The position numbers and the translations under genes were made by a program. This document shows, piece after piece, positions 7,954 through 15,778 of a DNA stretch of 64,000 bases (its first letter is position 1; every line of letters starts with the position of its first letter). Source of the DNA: Actinobacteria bacterium OK074 (GTDB taxonomy: Bacteria > Actinomycetota > Actinomycetes > Streptomycetales > Streptomycetaceae); assembly GCA_001298575.1 (NCBI GenBank), contig LJCV01000209.1, positions 1-64,000 of the forward strand. Reading direction: 5' to 3'. A model generated the notes under the pieces. It had not been told where the DNA came from. It ran no database searches and was given only the letters and a program-made list of their open reading frames with translations.

Positions 7954-9186
7954 TCACCCCTCCCACAGCTCGGCCGACCGCGCCTTCACCACCCCGGCGA
8001 TCCGCCCCACCACCTCCGCCGCGGGCAGCGCCGCCGGCCGTCGTCCGTCGCGCAGCCGTAGCGCGACCTCGTCGGCCGCGGCCTCCCGGCGGCCGATGAC
8101 CGCCTGGTACGGGACCAGGCGGGCCGCGCGGACGCGGGCGCCCAGGGTGCCCTGGTCGGGGGTGTCGAGCCGGGCCCGCAGCCCCGCGTCCAGGCAGCGC
8201 CGTACGAAGCGGTCCGCGGCCTCGTGCTCCGCGTCCGACACCGGCAGGACCGCCACCTGGGTGGGCGCGAGCCAGGCCGGGAACGCGCCCGCGTGGGTCT
8301 CGATCAAGTGGGCCATCGCGCGTTCCAGGCTGCCGATGACGCTGCGGTGGACCATGACCGGGCGGTGTTTCGCGCCGTCCGCGCCGACGTAGCGCAGGTC
8401 GAAGCGTTCGGGCTGGTGGAAGTCGATCTGCACGGTGGACAGGGTGGACTCGCGGCCCGCCGGGTCCGCGATCTGGACGTCGATCTTCGGCCCGTAGAAC
8501 GCCGCCTCGCCCTCCGCGGCCTCGTACGCCACCCCGCTCGCGTCCAGCACCTCCCGCAGCAGCGCGGACGAGCGGTCCCACAGCTCCGGGTTCGCCACGT
8601 ACTTGTCGCCCGGCCCCGGCAGCGACAGGCGGTGCCGTACCGCGCGGATGCCGAGCGCCGCGTACGCCTCGTGGATCATCCGCAGCGCGGCGGCGGCCTC
8701 CGGTACCGCCTGGTCGGGGGTGCAGAAGATGTGCGCGTCGTTGAGCTGGATGGTCCGCACCCGGGTCAGACCGCCCAGCACGCCGGAGCGTTCCGCCCGG
8801 TACATGCCGCCCAACTCGGCGATCCGGAGCGGGAGTTCGCGGTAGCTGTGGGCGCGGGAACGGTAGATCAGCGCGTGGTGCGGACACAGGCTCGGGCGCG
8901 GCACGACCTGCTCGCCGCCGCCCAGGTCCATGGGCGGGAACATGTCCTCGCGGTAGTGCGCCCAGTGCCCGGACACCTCGTACAACTCCCGTTTGCCCAG
9001 CACCGGCGAGTACACGTGCCGGTAGCCGGCCCGCAGTTCGGCCTCCCGCACGTACTCCTCCAGCGCATGCCGTACGACGGCGCCGTCCGGCAGCCAGTAC
9101 GGCAGTCCCGCGCCCATCAGCGGGTCGGTGTCGAACAGGCCGAGCGCGCGGCCGAGGCGGCGGTGGTCCACCAGGTTGTCGGTCAT
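7954..9186 (-). CDS. short threonyl-tRNA synthetase lacking TGS and editing domains
   Basis: 410 aa, whereas ordinary bacterial ThrRS is about 640 aa. It begins directly in the class II catalytic core: motif 2 reads ELGGMYRAERSGVLGGLTRV, with the zinc ligands visible as RPSLCPHH (Cys), NDAHIF (His) and VMVHRSVIGSLER (His). The anticodon-binding domain follows (about 300-400, QVAVLPVSDAEHEAA). The N-terminal TGS and the editing domain that removes Ser-tRNA(Thr) are absent. It is probably a second, stress-inducible ThrRS. The ATG has GAGGAG upstream. Control is likely by attenuation: a Thr-rich leader peptide and a strong hairpin lie between the promoter region and this start. Confidence 0.9.
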   Translation of the reverse strand: MTDNLVDHRRLGRALGLFDTDPLMGAGLPYWLPDGAVVRHALEEYVREAELRAGYRHVYSPVLGKRELYEVSGHWAHYREDMFPPMDLGGGEQVVPRPSLCPHHALIYRSRAHSYRELPLRIAELGGMYRAERSGVLGGLTRVRTIQLNDAHIFCTPDQAVPEAAAALRMIHEAYAALGIRAVRHRLSLPGPGDKYVANPELWDRSSALLREVLDASGVAYEAAEGEAAFYGPKIDVQIADPAGRESTLSTVQIDFHQPERFDLRYVGADGAKHRPVMVHRSVIGSLERAMAHLIETHAGAFPAWLAPTQVAVLPVSDAEHEAADRFVRRCLDAGLRARLDTPDQGTLGARVRAARLVPYQAVIGRREAAADEVALRLRDGRRPAALPAAEVVGRIAGVVKARSAELWEG

Positions 9187-9235
9187 GGGGTTCTCCTCTT
9201 TACGGGAGGGGCGGCGCCCGCGCGGCCCATGACGA

Positions 9236-9261
9236 AGCCCCGGGGCGTTCGCCCCGGGGCT
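9236..9261 (-). terminator. attenuator hairpin upstream of short ThrRS gene
   Basis: A perfect 11-base-pair stem (9236-9246 with 9251-9261) and a four-base loop stand 50 bases before the ThrRS start and 24 bases after the leader-peptide stop. There is no T-run, as is usual for Streptomyces terminators. Position and strength fit a ribosome-controlled transcription attenuator. Confidence 0.75.
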
Positions 9262-9285
9262 GATGACGTCAGTGCAGTGCAGTGG

Positions 9286-9366
9286 TCAGCGCGCCGGGAC
9301 ACTCTCCGGCGTCGTCGTGTTCATGGCGCTGGGCGCGCCCACGGCTGCGTACTGCAAGATCTGCAT
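9286..9366 (-). CDS. Thr-rich leader peptide for ThrRS attenuation
   Basis: 26 codons from the ATG at 9366, or 12 codons from the ATG at 9324 (MNTTTPESVPAR). Both frames contain three consecutive Thr codons (ACG ACG ACG). No Shine-Dalgarno is visible before 9366, but a TACCGT hexamer ends six bases before it, which would fit a leaderless transcript starting at or near the ATG. The stop is 24 bases before a strong hairpin. The arrangement matches classical amino-acid attenuation: low charged tRNA(Thr) stalls the ribosome at the Thr run and prevents formation of the hairpin that would stop transcription of the downstream ThrRS. The coding claim is inference from position and codon content. Confidence 0.6.
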   Translation of the reverse strand: MQILQYAAVGAPSAMNTTTPESVPAR

Positions 9367-9406
9367 GCGGCGACGGTAGCGCGGACGCCCGCGGAGCGCC
9401 GCTGAT

Positions 9407-9688
9407 TTACCGGGGCGGTGCCGGTGCCTCCGACTCCGTGGGTGCCTTCGGTCGCTCTTGCCGATGCTGGAGCGCGGTGACGTCTGTGCCATCGGGGAGA
9501 CGGCGAACCGCGTCCACCCGTACGGTCACGTTGTCGCGGGTGCTGCCCTCCTGGGCGGGCACGGGCACCGTCACGACCTGCATGTTGACCTCGCGCAGCC
9601 GGTCCACCCCGGGGACCACCAGGGTGAAGCCGGGCCCCCGCTCCTCGCGCTCCTTCCACGACAAGCCGGATGCCCGGTACCAGACCAT
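9407..9688 (-). pseudogene. truncated SPFH/stomatin-like fragment
   Basis: 93 codons. The middle reads ERGPGFTLVVPGVDRLREVN, followed by VVTVPVPAQEGSTRDNVTVRV, a clear match to the start of the SPFH/band-7 domain of stomatin-type proteins. It has neither the preceding membrane helix nor the rest of the roughly 250-residue protein; after VDAVRRLPDG the sequence becomes an unrelated charged tail and stops. It lies between the ThrRS leader and the SulP gene. It is most simply a gene relic left by deletion, although a short expressed peptide cannot be excluded. Confidence 0.65.
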
Positions 9689-9738
9689 CGTCGTGTCTGG
9701 GGCCGGGCATCCGGTGCGTGCCGGGGGAGCGGCGGGTT

Positions 9739-11334
9739 TCAGCCGGTGGTCACCCGGGCCGGTTCCGTGACCTTCACCGGTTCCGTGCCCGCCTCGCCGT
9801 GCCGCTCCGCCCAGTTCTCCAGGGCCGTACGGCAGGCGTGGTCGAGGTGGTGCAGGCCGGACAGGTCCAGTTCGACCGGGCGGTCCTGCGGCAGCGCCTC
9901 CAGGCTGTCGAGGATCTTCGGCAGCCGCAGGAAGGTCGCGTTGCCGGACAGGTACGCCTGGACGGGGCCCGCGCCCTTGTCGATGATCTCCAGCTTGAGG
10001 TGCGATGCCTCCCACGCGGTCTTCGCCACGGCCAGCGCGAGCCCGATGAGCACGCCCTCGAACATCGAGACGGCCACGATCGACACCGCGGTGACGGCCA
10101 GGATCAGCGCCTCGCCCCGGTGCTCGCGCCACAGCACGGCGATCTCCCGCACGGGGACCAGCTTGGCGCCCGCGTGGACCAGGATGCCCGCGAGGGCCGG
10201 GATCGGTATGTAGCCGAGCACGTCCGGCAGCAGCGCCGCGAACAGCAGCAGCCACACGCCGTGCAGCACCCGGGACGCCTTCGTACGGGCACCCGCCTGG
10301 ACGTTGGCCGCGCTGCGCACGATCACCGCGGTCATCGGCAGCGCGCCGAGCGCACCGCACACCGCGTTGCCCGCGCCCTGGGCGATCAGTTCCTTGTCGT
10401 ACTCGGTGCGCGCCCCGTCGTGCAGCCGGTCCACGGCCGCCGCGCTGAACAGCGACTCGGCGGACGCGATCAGCGTGAACGCGACGATGGTGCCGAGCAG
10501 ACCGACCCCGGCCAGCTCGCCGAACGCGTCCAGCGACGGCGGCTGGACGGAGTCCAGCAGCCCCTTGACCTCGACGGTGGCCACCGGCAGGTCCAGGACC
10601 AGCACGGCGAGCGTGGCCAGCCCCACCGCGGCGAGCGCGCCGGGGACCGTCCGCACCCGCTTGGGCAGGCGCTTCCACAGGACGAGGACGGCGATGGTGG
10701 CGGCGCCGAGCACCAGCGAGGTGAGCGCGTCGCCGTCGCCGAGGACGTCGACGAGCATGCCGGGCAGTTCCAGCACCTTGTCCAGGCCGGACTCGGGGGC
10801 CTTGGCGCCGACCATCGAGTACAGCTGTCCGGCGATCAGGACGAGCCCGATCCCGGCCAGCATGCCCTCCACGACGGAGATCGAGATGGCCCGGAACCAG
10901 CGCCCCAGCTTCAGGACGCCCATGAGGATCTGGAGCGCGCCGGTGACGAGCACGATCACCCCGAGCACCGGCAGCCCGAACTCCTGCACGGCCTCGTAGA
11001 CGAGGACGGTCAGACCGGCGGCAGGACCGGACACCTGGAGGCTGCTGCCCCGCATCAGCCCGGTGACCAGACCGCCCACGATGCCGGTGACCAGCCCCAG
11101 TTCGGCGGGCACACCGGAGGCGACGGCCACGCCGACGCACAACGGGAGGGCGACCAGGAACACCACCAGTGAGGCGGCGAAGTCCTGCTTCAGGTAAGGG
11201 AACTTGGCGGACGTGGGGGGCTTGGTGGTGTCACTCATCTGGGATATGTCGGATGCCTTGGGGGAGTTGGGGGAGTTGGGGGAGTTGGGGGAATCGGAGG
11301 AGTCGTCGGACGTGGGGGTCTGCCGCTCGCTCAC
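9739..11334 (-). CDS. SulP-family anion transporter with STAS domain
   Basis: 531 aa. A Ser/Pro/Asn-rich cytoplasmic N-terminus (residues 1-40) contains a triple SPN repeat. About 11-14 membrane helices follow, with SulP features FLVALPLCVGVAVASGVPA, GSSLQVSGPAAGLTVLV and ALGALPMTAVIVRSAANVQAG. A C-terminal STAS-like domain (about 430-520) includes LRLPKILDSLEALP and VELDLSGLHHLDHACRTALENW. SulP members carry sulfate, bicarbonate or other anions. The overlapping upstream carbonic anhydrase gene makes bicarbonate the likely substrate, since SulP-carbonic anhydrase pairs are recurrent. The GTG start at 11334 overlaps the carbonic anhydrase TGA by four bases, so the two are translationally coupled. 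Confidence 0.9.
   Translation of the reverse strand: MSERQTPTSDDSSDSPNSPNSPNSPKASDISQMSDTTKPPTSAKFPYLKQDFAASLVVFLVALPLCVGVAVASGVPAELGLVTGIVGGLVTGLMRGSSLQVSGPAAGLTVLVYEAVQEFGLPVLGVIVLVTGALQILMGVLKLGRWFRAISISVVEGMLAGIGLVLIAGQLYSMVGAKAPESGLDKVLELPGMLVDVLGDGDALTSLVLGAATIAVLVLWKRLPKRVRTVPGALAAVGLATLAVLVLDLPVATVEVKGLLDSVQPPSLDAFGELAGVGLLGTIVAFTLIASAESLFSAAAVDRLHDGARTEYDKELIAQGAGNAVCGALGALPMTAVIVRSAANVQAGARTKASRVLHGVWLLLFAALLPDVLGYIPIPALAGILVHAGAKLVPVREIAVLWREHRGEALILAVTAVSIVAVSMFEGVLIGLALAVAKTAWEASHLKLEIIDKGAGPVQAYLSGNATFLRLPKILDSLEALPQDRPVELDLSGLHHLDHACRTALENWAERHGEAGTEPVKVTEPARVTTG
11262..11292. repeat. 9-bp in-frame tandem repeat in SulP N-terminus
   Basis: Three and a half copies of GGGGGAGTT (as read on the plus strand) encode repeated Ser-Pro-Asn in the cytoplasmic N-terminus of the SulP protein. 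Its length is a multiple of three, so copy-number change would keep the frame. Confidence 0.85.
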
Positions 11335-11921
11335 AGCGCCTCGAACGTGTCGGTGGCGGTGCGGTGTTCGCGGACGGCGCCGGTGTGCACCTCGTAGTAC
11401 CAGGCGTGCAGGCGCAGTTGACCCGACGTCAGGCGCTGCTCGACGCACGGGTAGGACCGCAGCCGCAGCAGCTGTGCGAGGACGTGGTTCTGCACGGCCG
11501 CGGCGACCGTCGGGTCGTCCGTGTCGGACTCGCCCGACTCGTCGGGTTCGGGCGCGGCATGGGCGAGCCAGTCGCGCACGGCGGGTACGGCGGTGAGGTC
11601 GTCGCCGCGCACCAGCGCGCCGACGGCCCCGCAGTGGGAGTGGCCGCAGACGACGACGTCACGGACGCCGAGCACCTCCACGGCGTATTCGATGGTGGCC
11701 GCCTCGCTGGTGGGATGCACGGAGGCGTACGGCGGAACGATGTTGCCGGCGGTGCGCAGTTCGAAGAGTTCACCGGGCCGGGCTCCGGTGATCAGGGCCG
11801 GAACGACCCGGGAGTCCGAGCAGGTGATGAAGAGAACCTGCGGTGACTGGCCGTTGGCCAGCCGGGCGAACTCCTCCGGGCGCTGTCCGTGCGCACGGGC
11901 GTGATCGATGAGGGGCTGCAT
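11331..11921 (-). CDS. beta-class carbonic anhydrase
   Basis: 196 aa. The zinc ligands and catalytic dyad are clear: TCSDSRVVPALI (Cys, Asp, Arg) and CGHSHCGAVGAL (His-x2-Cys). ELRTAGNIVPPY is also typical of beta carbonic anhydrases. The enzyme interconverts CO2 and bicarbonate in the cytoplasm. Its stop overlaps the GTG of the SulP transporter gene, so hydration and anion transport are probably coupled. The ATG at 11921 is preceded by AGGAGGAA. An acidic insert (about 115-130, EPDESGESDTDDPT) differs from minimal family members. Confidence 0.95.
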   Translation of the reverse strand: MQPLIDHARAHGQRPEEFARLANGQSPQVLFITCSDSRVVPALITGARPGELFELRTAGNIVPPYASVHPTSEAATIEYAVEVLGVRDVVVCGHSHCGAVGALVRGDDLTAVPAVRDWLAHAAPEPDESGESDTDDPTVAAAVQNHVLAQLLRLRSYPCVEQRLTSGQLRLHAWYYEVHTGAVREHRTATDTFEAL

Positions 11922-12075
11922 GTGTCAGTTCCTCCTGGCGCGTCTGAGAGGGGCGCGTCGGTGTACGAGAACGTGGCAAATGCGGGCACGGCGGCATGAC
12001 TTCACGTCAACGCGCTCGGCTGACGTGGCGTGGTGAGGGGAGGTCGATGCCGGTGACGTGCCCAGAAGGGGCAGC

Positions 12076-12474
12076 TCAGCAGCGGAATACCTGAAGTGCC
12101 GCCGGTCGATGGGCGGTTGAGGATCTCGCTGTGCGCAGCGCGGCGGGTTGAGTGGCCGCCGGGGGCTGCGACAGACCGTCGATTGTCAACAGGACGCGGG
12201 TGGGCTGCTCCGGGGCGGAGTCGGCGGCGGTGCGCTGACGGTCCCCGACGCGCAGCGGGCCGTTCGGACCCACGATGTGCCCGGCGTCGAAACAGGTGAC
12301 GACCTCGTCCGCATCGTCCGCGCGCTTGCTGACGAACCCGGTTGAGTGTTCGGCAGCGGACAGCTGTGTCTTGTGCGCGGCTGCGAAGGAAGCGGTGGGG
12401 GCCAGGAATTGCAGGGCCAGCAGGACGGCGGCGAGGGCCGTGAGCACGAACCGGACCGTCGTACCGCGTACCAT
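12076..12474 (-). CDS. small secreted protein of unknown function
   Basis: 132 aa. A clear Sec signal peptide (VRFVLTALAAVLLALQFLAPTASFAAA, residues about 6-33, cut probably after ASFAAA) precedes a short polar domain with a single Cys in VVTCFDAGHIVGPNGPLRVG and another at the extreme C-terminus (VFRC). The ATG at 12474 has GGGAGG upstream. Homologues of this length occur in Streptomyces without an assigned function. It is transcribed in the same direction as ZapE, which lies about 200 bases upstream, and as the carbonic anhydrase gene downstream. Nothing in the sequence suggests an enzyme activity. Confidence 0.75.
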   Translation of the reverse strand: MVRGTTVRFVLTALAAVLLALQFLAPTASFAAAHKTQLSAAEHSTGFVSKRADDADEVVTCFDAGHIVGPNGPLRVGDRQRTAADSAPEQPTRVLLTIDGLSQPPAATQPAALRTARSSTAHRPAALQVFRC

Positions 12475-12678
12475 GCGCCTCCCTTCCCCCAACAGACTGC
12501 GCACCCGACCTTGCCGTTGCTTGGTGCGCACTTTTCCTTGTGCTGACCAACAAGGTAGCGCGCACAGAGCGTTTGCAGGGTTAACTTCACGTTTCAGGTA
12601 AAGGGTAGCCCAAAAGTCGAGGTGGAATGGCCGGAACTCGACGCCAGATCGCCCCAGTTGGGCACAGATGTGCGATTG

Positions 12679-13779
12679 CTACGGCTCTATGAGCGACTTC
12701 GCGTCCCGGGCCAGCGCGGTGAGGCGGGAGATCGCGCGGAAGTACTTCTTGCGGTACCCGCCGTTCAGCATCTCCTCGCTGAACAGCTGGTCGAAGGGCA
12801 ACCCCGAGGCCAGGACCGGGACTTCGCGGTCGTAGAGCCGGTCGGCGAGGACGACCAGCCGCAGCGCCGTCGACTGGTCCGGCACCGGCTGCACATCGGT
12901 CAGACAGACCGCCCGGATTCCGTCGGTCAGCGCGCCGTACCGGCTCGGGTGGACCCGGGCGAGGTGGTCGAGCAGCTGCGGGAAGGCGTCGAGGGAGGCG
13001 CCGGGGGTCGCGTACGCCGTTTTCGCCACCCGCTCGTCGGAGTACGGCGCCGGGGCCTCGGGCAGGCCGCGGTGGCGGTAGTCCTGGCCGTCGATGCGCA
13101 GCGGGCGGAAGCGGGAGGAGAGCCCCTGGATCTCGCGCAGGAAGTCCACGGCGGCGAAACGGCCCTCGCCGAGCTTGCCGGGCAGGGTGTTGGAGGTGGC
13201 GGCGAGCGCGACGCCCGCGTCGACCAGCTTGCCCAGCAGCGTCGACACCAGGACGGTGTCGCCCGGGTCGTCCAGCTCGAACTCGTCGATGCACAGCAGG
13301 CGGTGGCCGCTGAGGGTGCGCACGGTCTGCTGGAAGCCGAGGGCGCCGACCAGGTTCGTCAGCTCCACGAAGGTGCCGAACGCCTTGAGGGCGGGCTCCG
13401 CCGGGGTCGCGTGCCAGAGGGAGGCGAGCAGGTGGGTCTTGCCGACGCCGTAGCCGCCGTCGAGGTAGACGCCCCGGGGCCCGGTGGCGGTGTTCTTCCT
13501 GCCCTTGCCGAAGCCGAAGAAGGACCGCTTGGCGGGGCCGGCCGCGTGCGCGCCGCCGAGGCCCGCCGCGAAGCCTTCGAGGACGCGGACGGCCTCGGTC
13601 TGGCTGGGCTGGTCGGGGTCGGGCACGTAGGTGTCGAAGCGGACCGAGTCGAACCGCGGTGGCGGCACCATCTCGGCCACCAGACGGTCGGCGGGGACAT
13701 GTGGCTCGCGGGCGCACAGGGACAGCGGGGCCGCATCGGCTATCGGCTGGATTCCGGAGGCGGCTGAGGAGGACGACAC
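12679..13779 (-). CDS. zapE: ZapE/AFG1-family P-loop ATPase
   Basis: 366 aa. Walker A is GVYLDGGYGVGKTHLLASL and Walker B is RLLCIDEFELDD; ALAATSNTLPGKLGEGRF and the C-terminal SLIEP ending are typical of the family. ZapE is an AFG1-like ATPase that in E. coli associates with the Z-ring during division, and the actinobacterial homologue is conserved but less studied. The start GTG (13779) encodes VSSSSAASG. It is divergent from the RibD_C reductase gene with only 37 bases between the starts, so the two share a control region. Assignment to the family is secure; the cellular role is taken from homology. Confidence 0.9.
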   Translation of the reverse strand: MSSSSAASGIQPIADAAPLSLCAREPHVPADRLVAEMVPPPRFDSVRFDTYVPDPDQPSQTEAVRVLEGFAAGLGGAHAAGPAKRSFFGFGKGRKNTATGPRGVYLDGGYGVGKTHLLASLWHATPAEPALKAFGTFVELTNLVGALGFQQTVRTLSGHRLLCIDEFELDDPGDTVLVSTLLGKLVDAGVALAATSNTLPGKLGEGRFAAVDFLREIQGLSSRFRPLRIDGQDYRHRGLPEAPAPYSDERVAKTAYATPGASLDAFPQLLDHLARVHPSRYGALTDGIRAVCLTDVQPVPDQSTALRLVVLADRLYDREVPVLASGLPFDQLFSEEMLNGGYRKKYFRAISRLTALARDAKSLIEP

Positions 13780-13816
13780 GGTTACCCATGCTAAGCGTCA
13801 TGCCACACTGCACGTC

Positions 13817-14698
13817 ATGCGACGCCTGTTCCCTGTGACCGACGAGACAGTGGTGAGTGGTTCCGGTGGGGGGCTTCCGGGCGCCTCCGGTGGGGCCGTC
13901 GTGGCCGGTGGGGGCGGTGGTGACCGGGAGTGGAGTCTGGCGGAACTGGCGGCGGCGTACGCGTATCCGCAGGACGGGGCGGACGGCGTGGGCGGGGCAT
14001 CCGGGCCGGCCGGGTTGCCCGGTGCCGGTCCGCGGGTGCCCTGGCTGCGGGCCAACATGGTGTCCACGCTGGACGGGGCCGCCCAGCACGACGGACGTTC
14101 GCAGCCCATTTCCAGCGCGGCCGACATGCGGATCTTCGGCACGCTGCGGGGGCTCGCCGACGTCGTCCTCGTCGGGGCGGAGACCGTGCGGCAGGAGGGG
14201 TACCGCCCCGCACGCGCGCGTGCCGAGTTCGCGGCGGCGCGGGAGGCGGCCGGGCAGGGGCCCGCGCCCGCGATTGCCGTGGTCAGCGCGAGCCTCGACC
14301 TCGACTACGCGCTGCCGCTGTTCGCCGAGCCGCTCGTGCCCACGCTCGTCCTCACCGGAGCCGCCGCGCCCCCCGAGCGGGTCGCCGCGGCCGAGAAGGC
14401 GGGCGCGCGCGTGGTGGTCGCCGGGGACGGCATGGGTGTGGACCCGGCCCGCGCGGTCCGTGCCCTCGCCGACCTCGGCCTGACCCGGCTGCTGGCCGAG
14501 GGCGGTCCGCGGCTGCTGGGCCAGCTGATCGCGGCGGACGTCCTGGACGAGCTGTGCCTGACGCTCTCGCCGATGCTGGTGGCGGGGGGTGCGCAGCGGA
14601 TCGCCGGGGGGCCCGAGGTGGCCGTGCCGAAGCGGTTCGGGCTGGTGTCGCTGCTGGCGGAGGAGGGGTTTCTCTTCAGTAGGTATCGGCGGGGCTGA
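13817..14698 (+). CDS. RibD C-terminal-domain (pyrimidine reductase-like) protein
   Basis: 293 aa. After a Gly-rich N-terminal stretch (about 15-40) and a short helical region, the RibD_C/DHFR-like fold starts at about residue 75: LRANMVSTLDGAAQHDGRSQ, then MRIFGTLRGLADVVLVGAET, LLAEGGPRLLGQLIAADVLDELCLT and a C-terminal FSRYRRG. It lacks the deaminase half of bifunctional RibD. Such stand-alone proteins are annotated as pyrimidine reductase or deazaflavin-associated reductases, but the substrate cannot be read from sequence. The ATG at 13817 was chosen because it directly follows the divergent zapE start. The gene is followed by a long simple-sequence region. Confidence 0.85.
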   Translation: MRRLFPVTDETVVSGSGGGLPGASGGAVVAGGGGGDREWSLAELAAAYAYPQDGADGVGGASGPAGLPGAGPRVPWLRANMVSTLDGAAQHDGRSQPISSAADMRIFGTLRGLADVVLVGAETVRQEGYRPARARAEFAAAREAAGQGPAPAIAVVSASLDLDYALPLFAEPLVPTLVLTGAAAPPERVAAAEKAGARVVVAGDGMGVDPARAVRALADLGLTRLLAEGGPRLLGQLIAADVLDELCLTLSPMLVAGGAQRIAGGPEVAVPKRFGLVSLLAEEGFLFSRYRRG

Positions 14699-15119
14699 GT
14701 CGGTGGGTGTCAGTGGGTATCGGCGGGACCGGGTGATTCCGGTTCCGTTCCGGGGTTCCTGCTCCCTGTTCTGATTCCGGTTCCGGTTCCGTTTCTGGTT
14801 CTGGCTGCGGTTCTGATTCCGGTTCCGCTTGTGTCGTGGTGTGCGGGTGCGGCGTGCGGTCTTTCGGGGCGTCCGTCGGCCGTCCGTACGGTTCCGGTTG
14901 GCTGCGTGTAGTCTCCGTACCCCCGTGTGTCGAACTGGTGTTCCCGGAAATGCACACCGGTGCGTTGCGGAATCACCCGTTCCGTTTAGCTTCCGCTGGG
15001 CACACTAAAACTCGCAGACCCCGTGAGATCACGGGGCAGGATGGTTTCCGCAGGGCCTCGACGGCCCACGGAGGAGCGAGGGCCCGGTGCGGGTCCTCAA
15101 AGGAGAAGGGGCGCCTGTC
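14699..15119. other. gene-free stretch with degenerate GGTTCC repeats
   Basis: About 420 bases without a convincing gene. Bases 14738-14830 are dominated by degenerate 6-base GGTTCC/GATTCC units. An open frame on the minus strand reads only Glu/Pro/Ser low complexity and is not believed. The right end should contain the promoter of the gene at 15120; no clear -10/-35 pair was identified. Confidence 0.6.
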
Positions 15120-15593
15120 GTGTTCACGAGCGTATTGATGATCGAGAAGGCCCTGACGTCCGCCGACGTGGAGTTCGTCACCACCTTGCACGGCGACGAG
15201 GCGGTCTCCTTCCACGTACTGCTGCAACCCCGCGGCGACCAGGCGGACCGCCTGCTGCGGGCCATCGACGACGTCGCCCTGGGCGAGTTGGACGAGGCGG
15301 TGCGGGAGGGGTCGATGCCGGAGGGGGCGGCTGCGGCGGGTCCCGGGCAGCAGGCGCTGGAGGTGTCGCTGGTGGCGTTGCGCGGTGCCGGGAGCGAGGC
15401 GGAGGGGCGGTTGATCGAGGACCATCCGCTGGACGCGCTCAAGGCGGTGGTGGACGAGGTCGGGGCGGACGAGGTGATCGTGCTGACCGATCCGCACTAT
15501 GTGGAGGAGTTCTTCCACCGGGACTGGGCCTCCCGGGCTCGGCACAAGGTGGGGGTGCCGGTGTTGAAGCTGTTCTCGCACAGCAAGGTGTAG
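15120..15593 (+). CDS. conserved hypothetical protein upstream of murC
   Basis: 157 aa. The sequence starts VFTSVLMIEKALTSADVEFVTTLHGDEAVSFHV and ends in VGVPVLKLFSHSKV, a well-conserved Streptomyces protein. Alternating strands and helices (EVIVLTDPHYVEEFFHRDW near the end) resemble an alpha/beta nucleotide-binding or universal-stress-like fold, but no active-site motif is visible and I do not assign a function. The GTG at 15120 was preferred because the peptide begins with the conserved FTSVLMIEKA; AGGAG lies 14 bases upstream, which is distant. A GTG at 15087 would add 11 residues. It lies 5' of murC and is separated from it by a dispersed repeat. Confidence 0.75.
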   Translation: MFTSVLMIEKALTSADVEFVTTLHGDEAVSFHVLLQPRGDQADRLLRAIDDVALGELDEAVREGSMPEGAAAAGPGQQALEVSLVALRGAGSEAEGRLIEDHPLDALKAVVDEVGADEVIVLTDPHYVEEFFHRDWASRARHKVGVPVLKLFSHSKV

Positions 15594-15639
15594 TTGTTGG
15601 CCGGAGGGGGTGCGGTGGGGCTTGGGGTGCGTTTCGGCT

Positions 15640-15730
15640 GCCGCGCCGTCGTGGCTTGTCGCGCCCACGCGGCGGAGCCGCACAATGACACAGCCCCGCG
15701 CCCCTTCAGGGGCGCGGTTGCCCTACCCCA
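15640..15730. repeat. dispersed Streptomyces intergenic repeat, copy 1
   Basis: The segment includes a run of CGCGCCCACGCGGCGGAGCC followed by CAGCCCCGCGCCCCTTCAGGGGCGCGG. I recognise this as an intergenic element scattered through Streptomyces chromosomes. It contains the hairpin GCGCCCCTTCAGGGGCGC. A related shorter copy is at 49270-49318. Confidence 0.65.
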
Positions 15731-15778
15731 TAGGGTGGAGGCGCTCACCCGTCGTACCAGCCCCTGGGAGAAACACGC

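Noticed and set aside
7954..9186. ThrRS as self-resistance gene of a local antibiotic cluster
   Set aside because: No cluster for a ThrRS inhibitor lies nearby; the leader attenuator gives a simpler explanation.
14676..14957. Minus-strand frame rich in Glu-Pro-Ser
   Set aside because: It is the translation of a GGTTCC simple repeat and lacks a convincing start or homologous fold.
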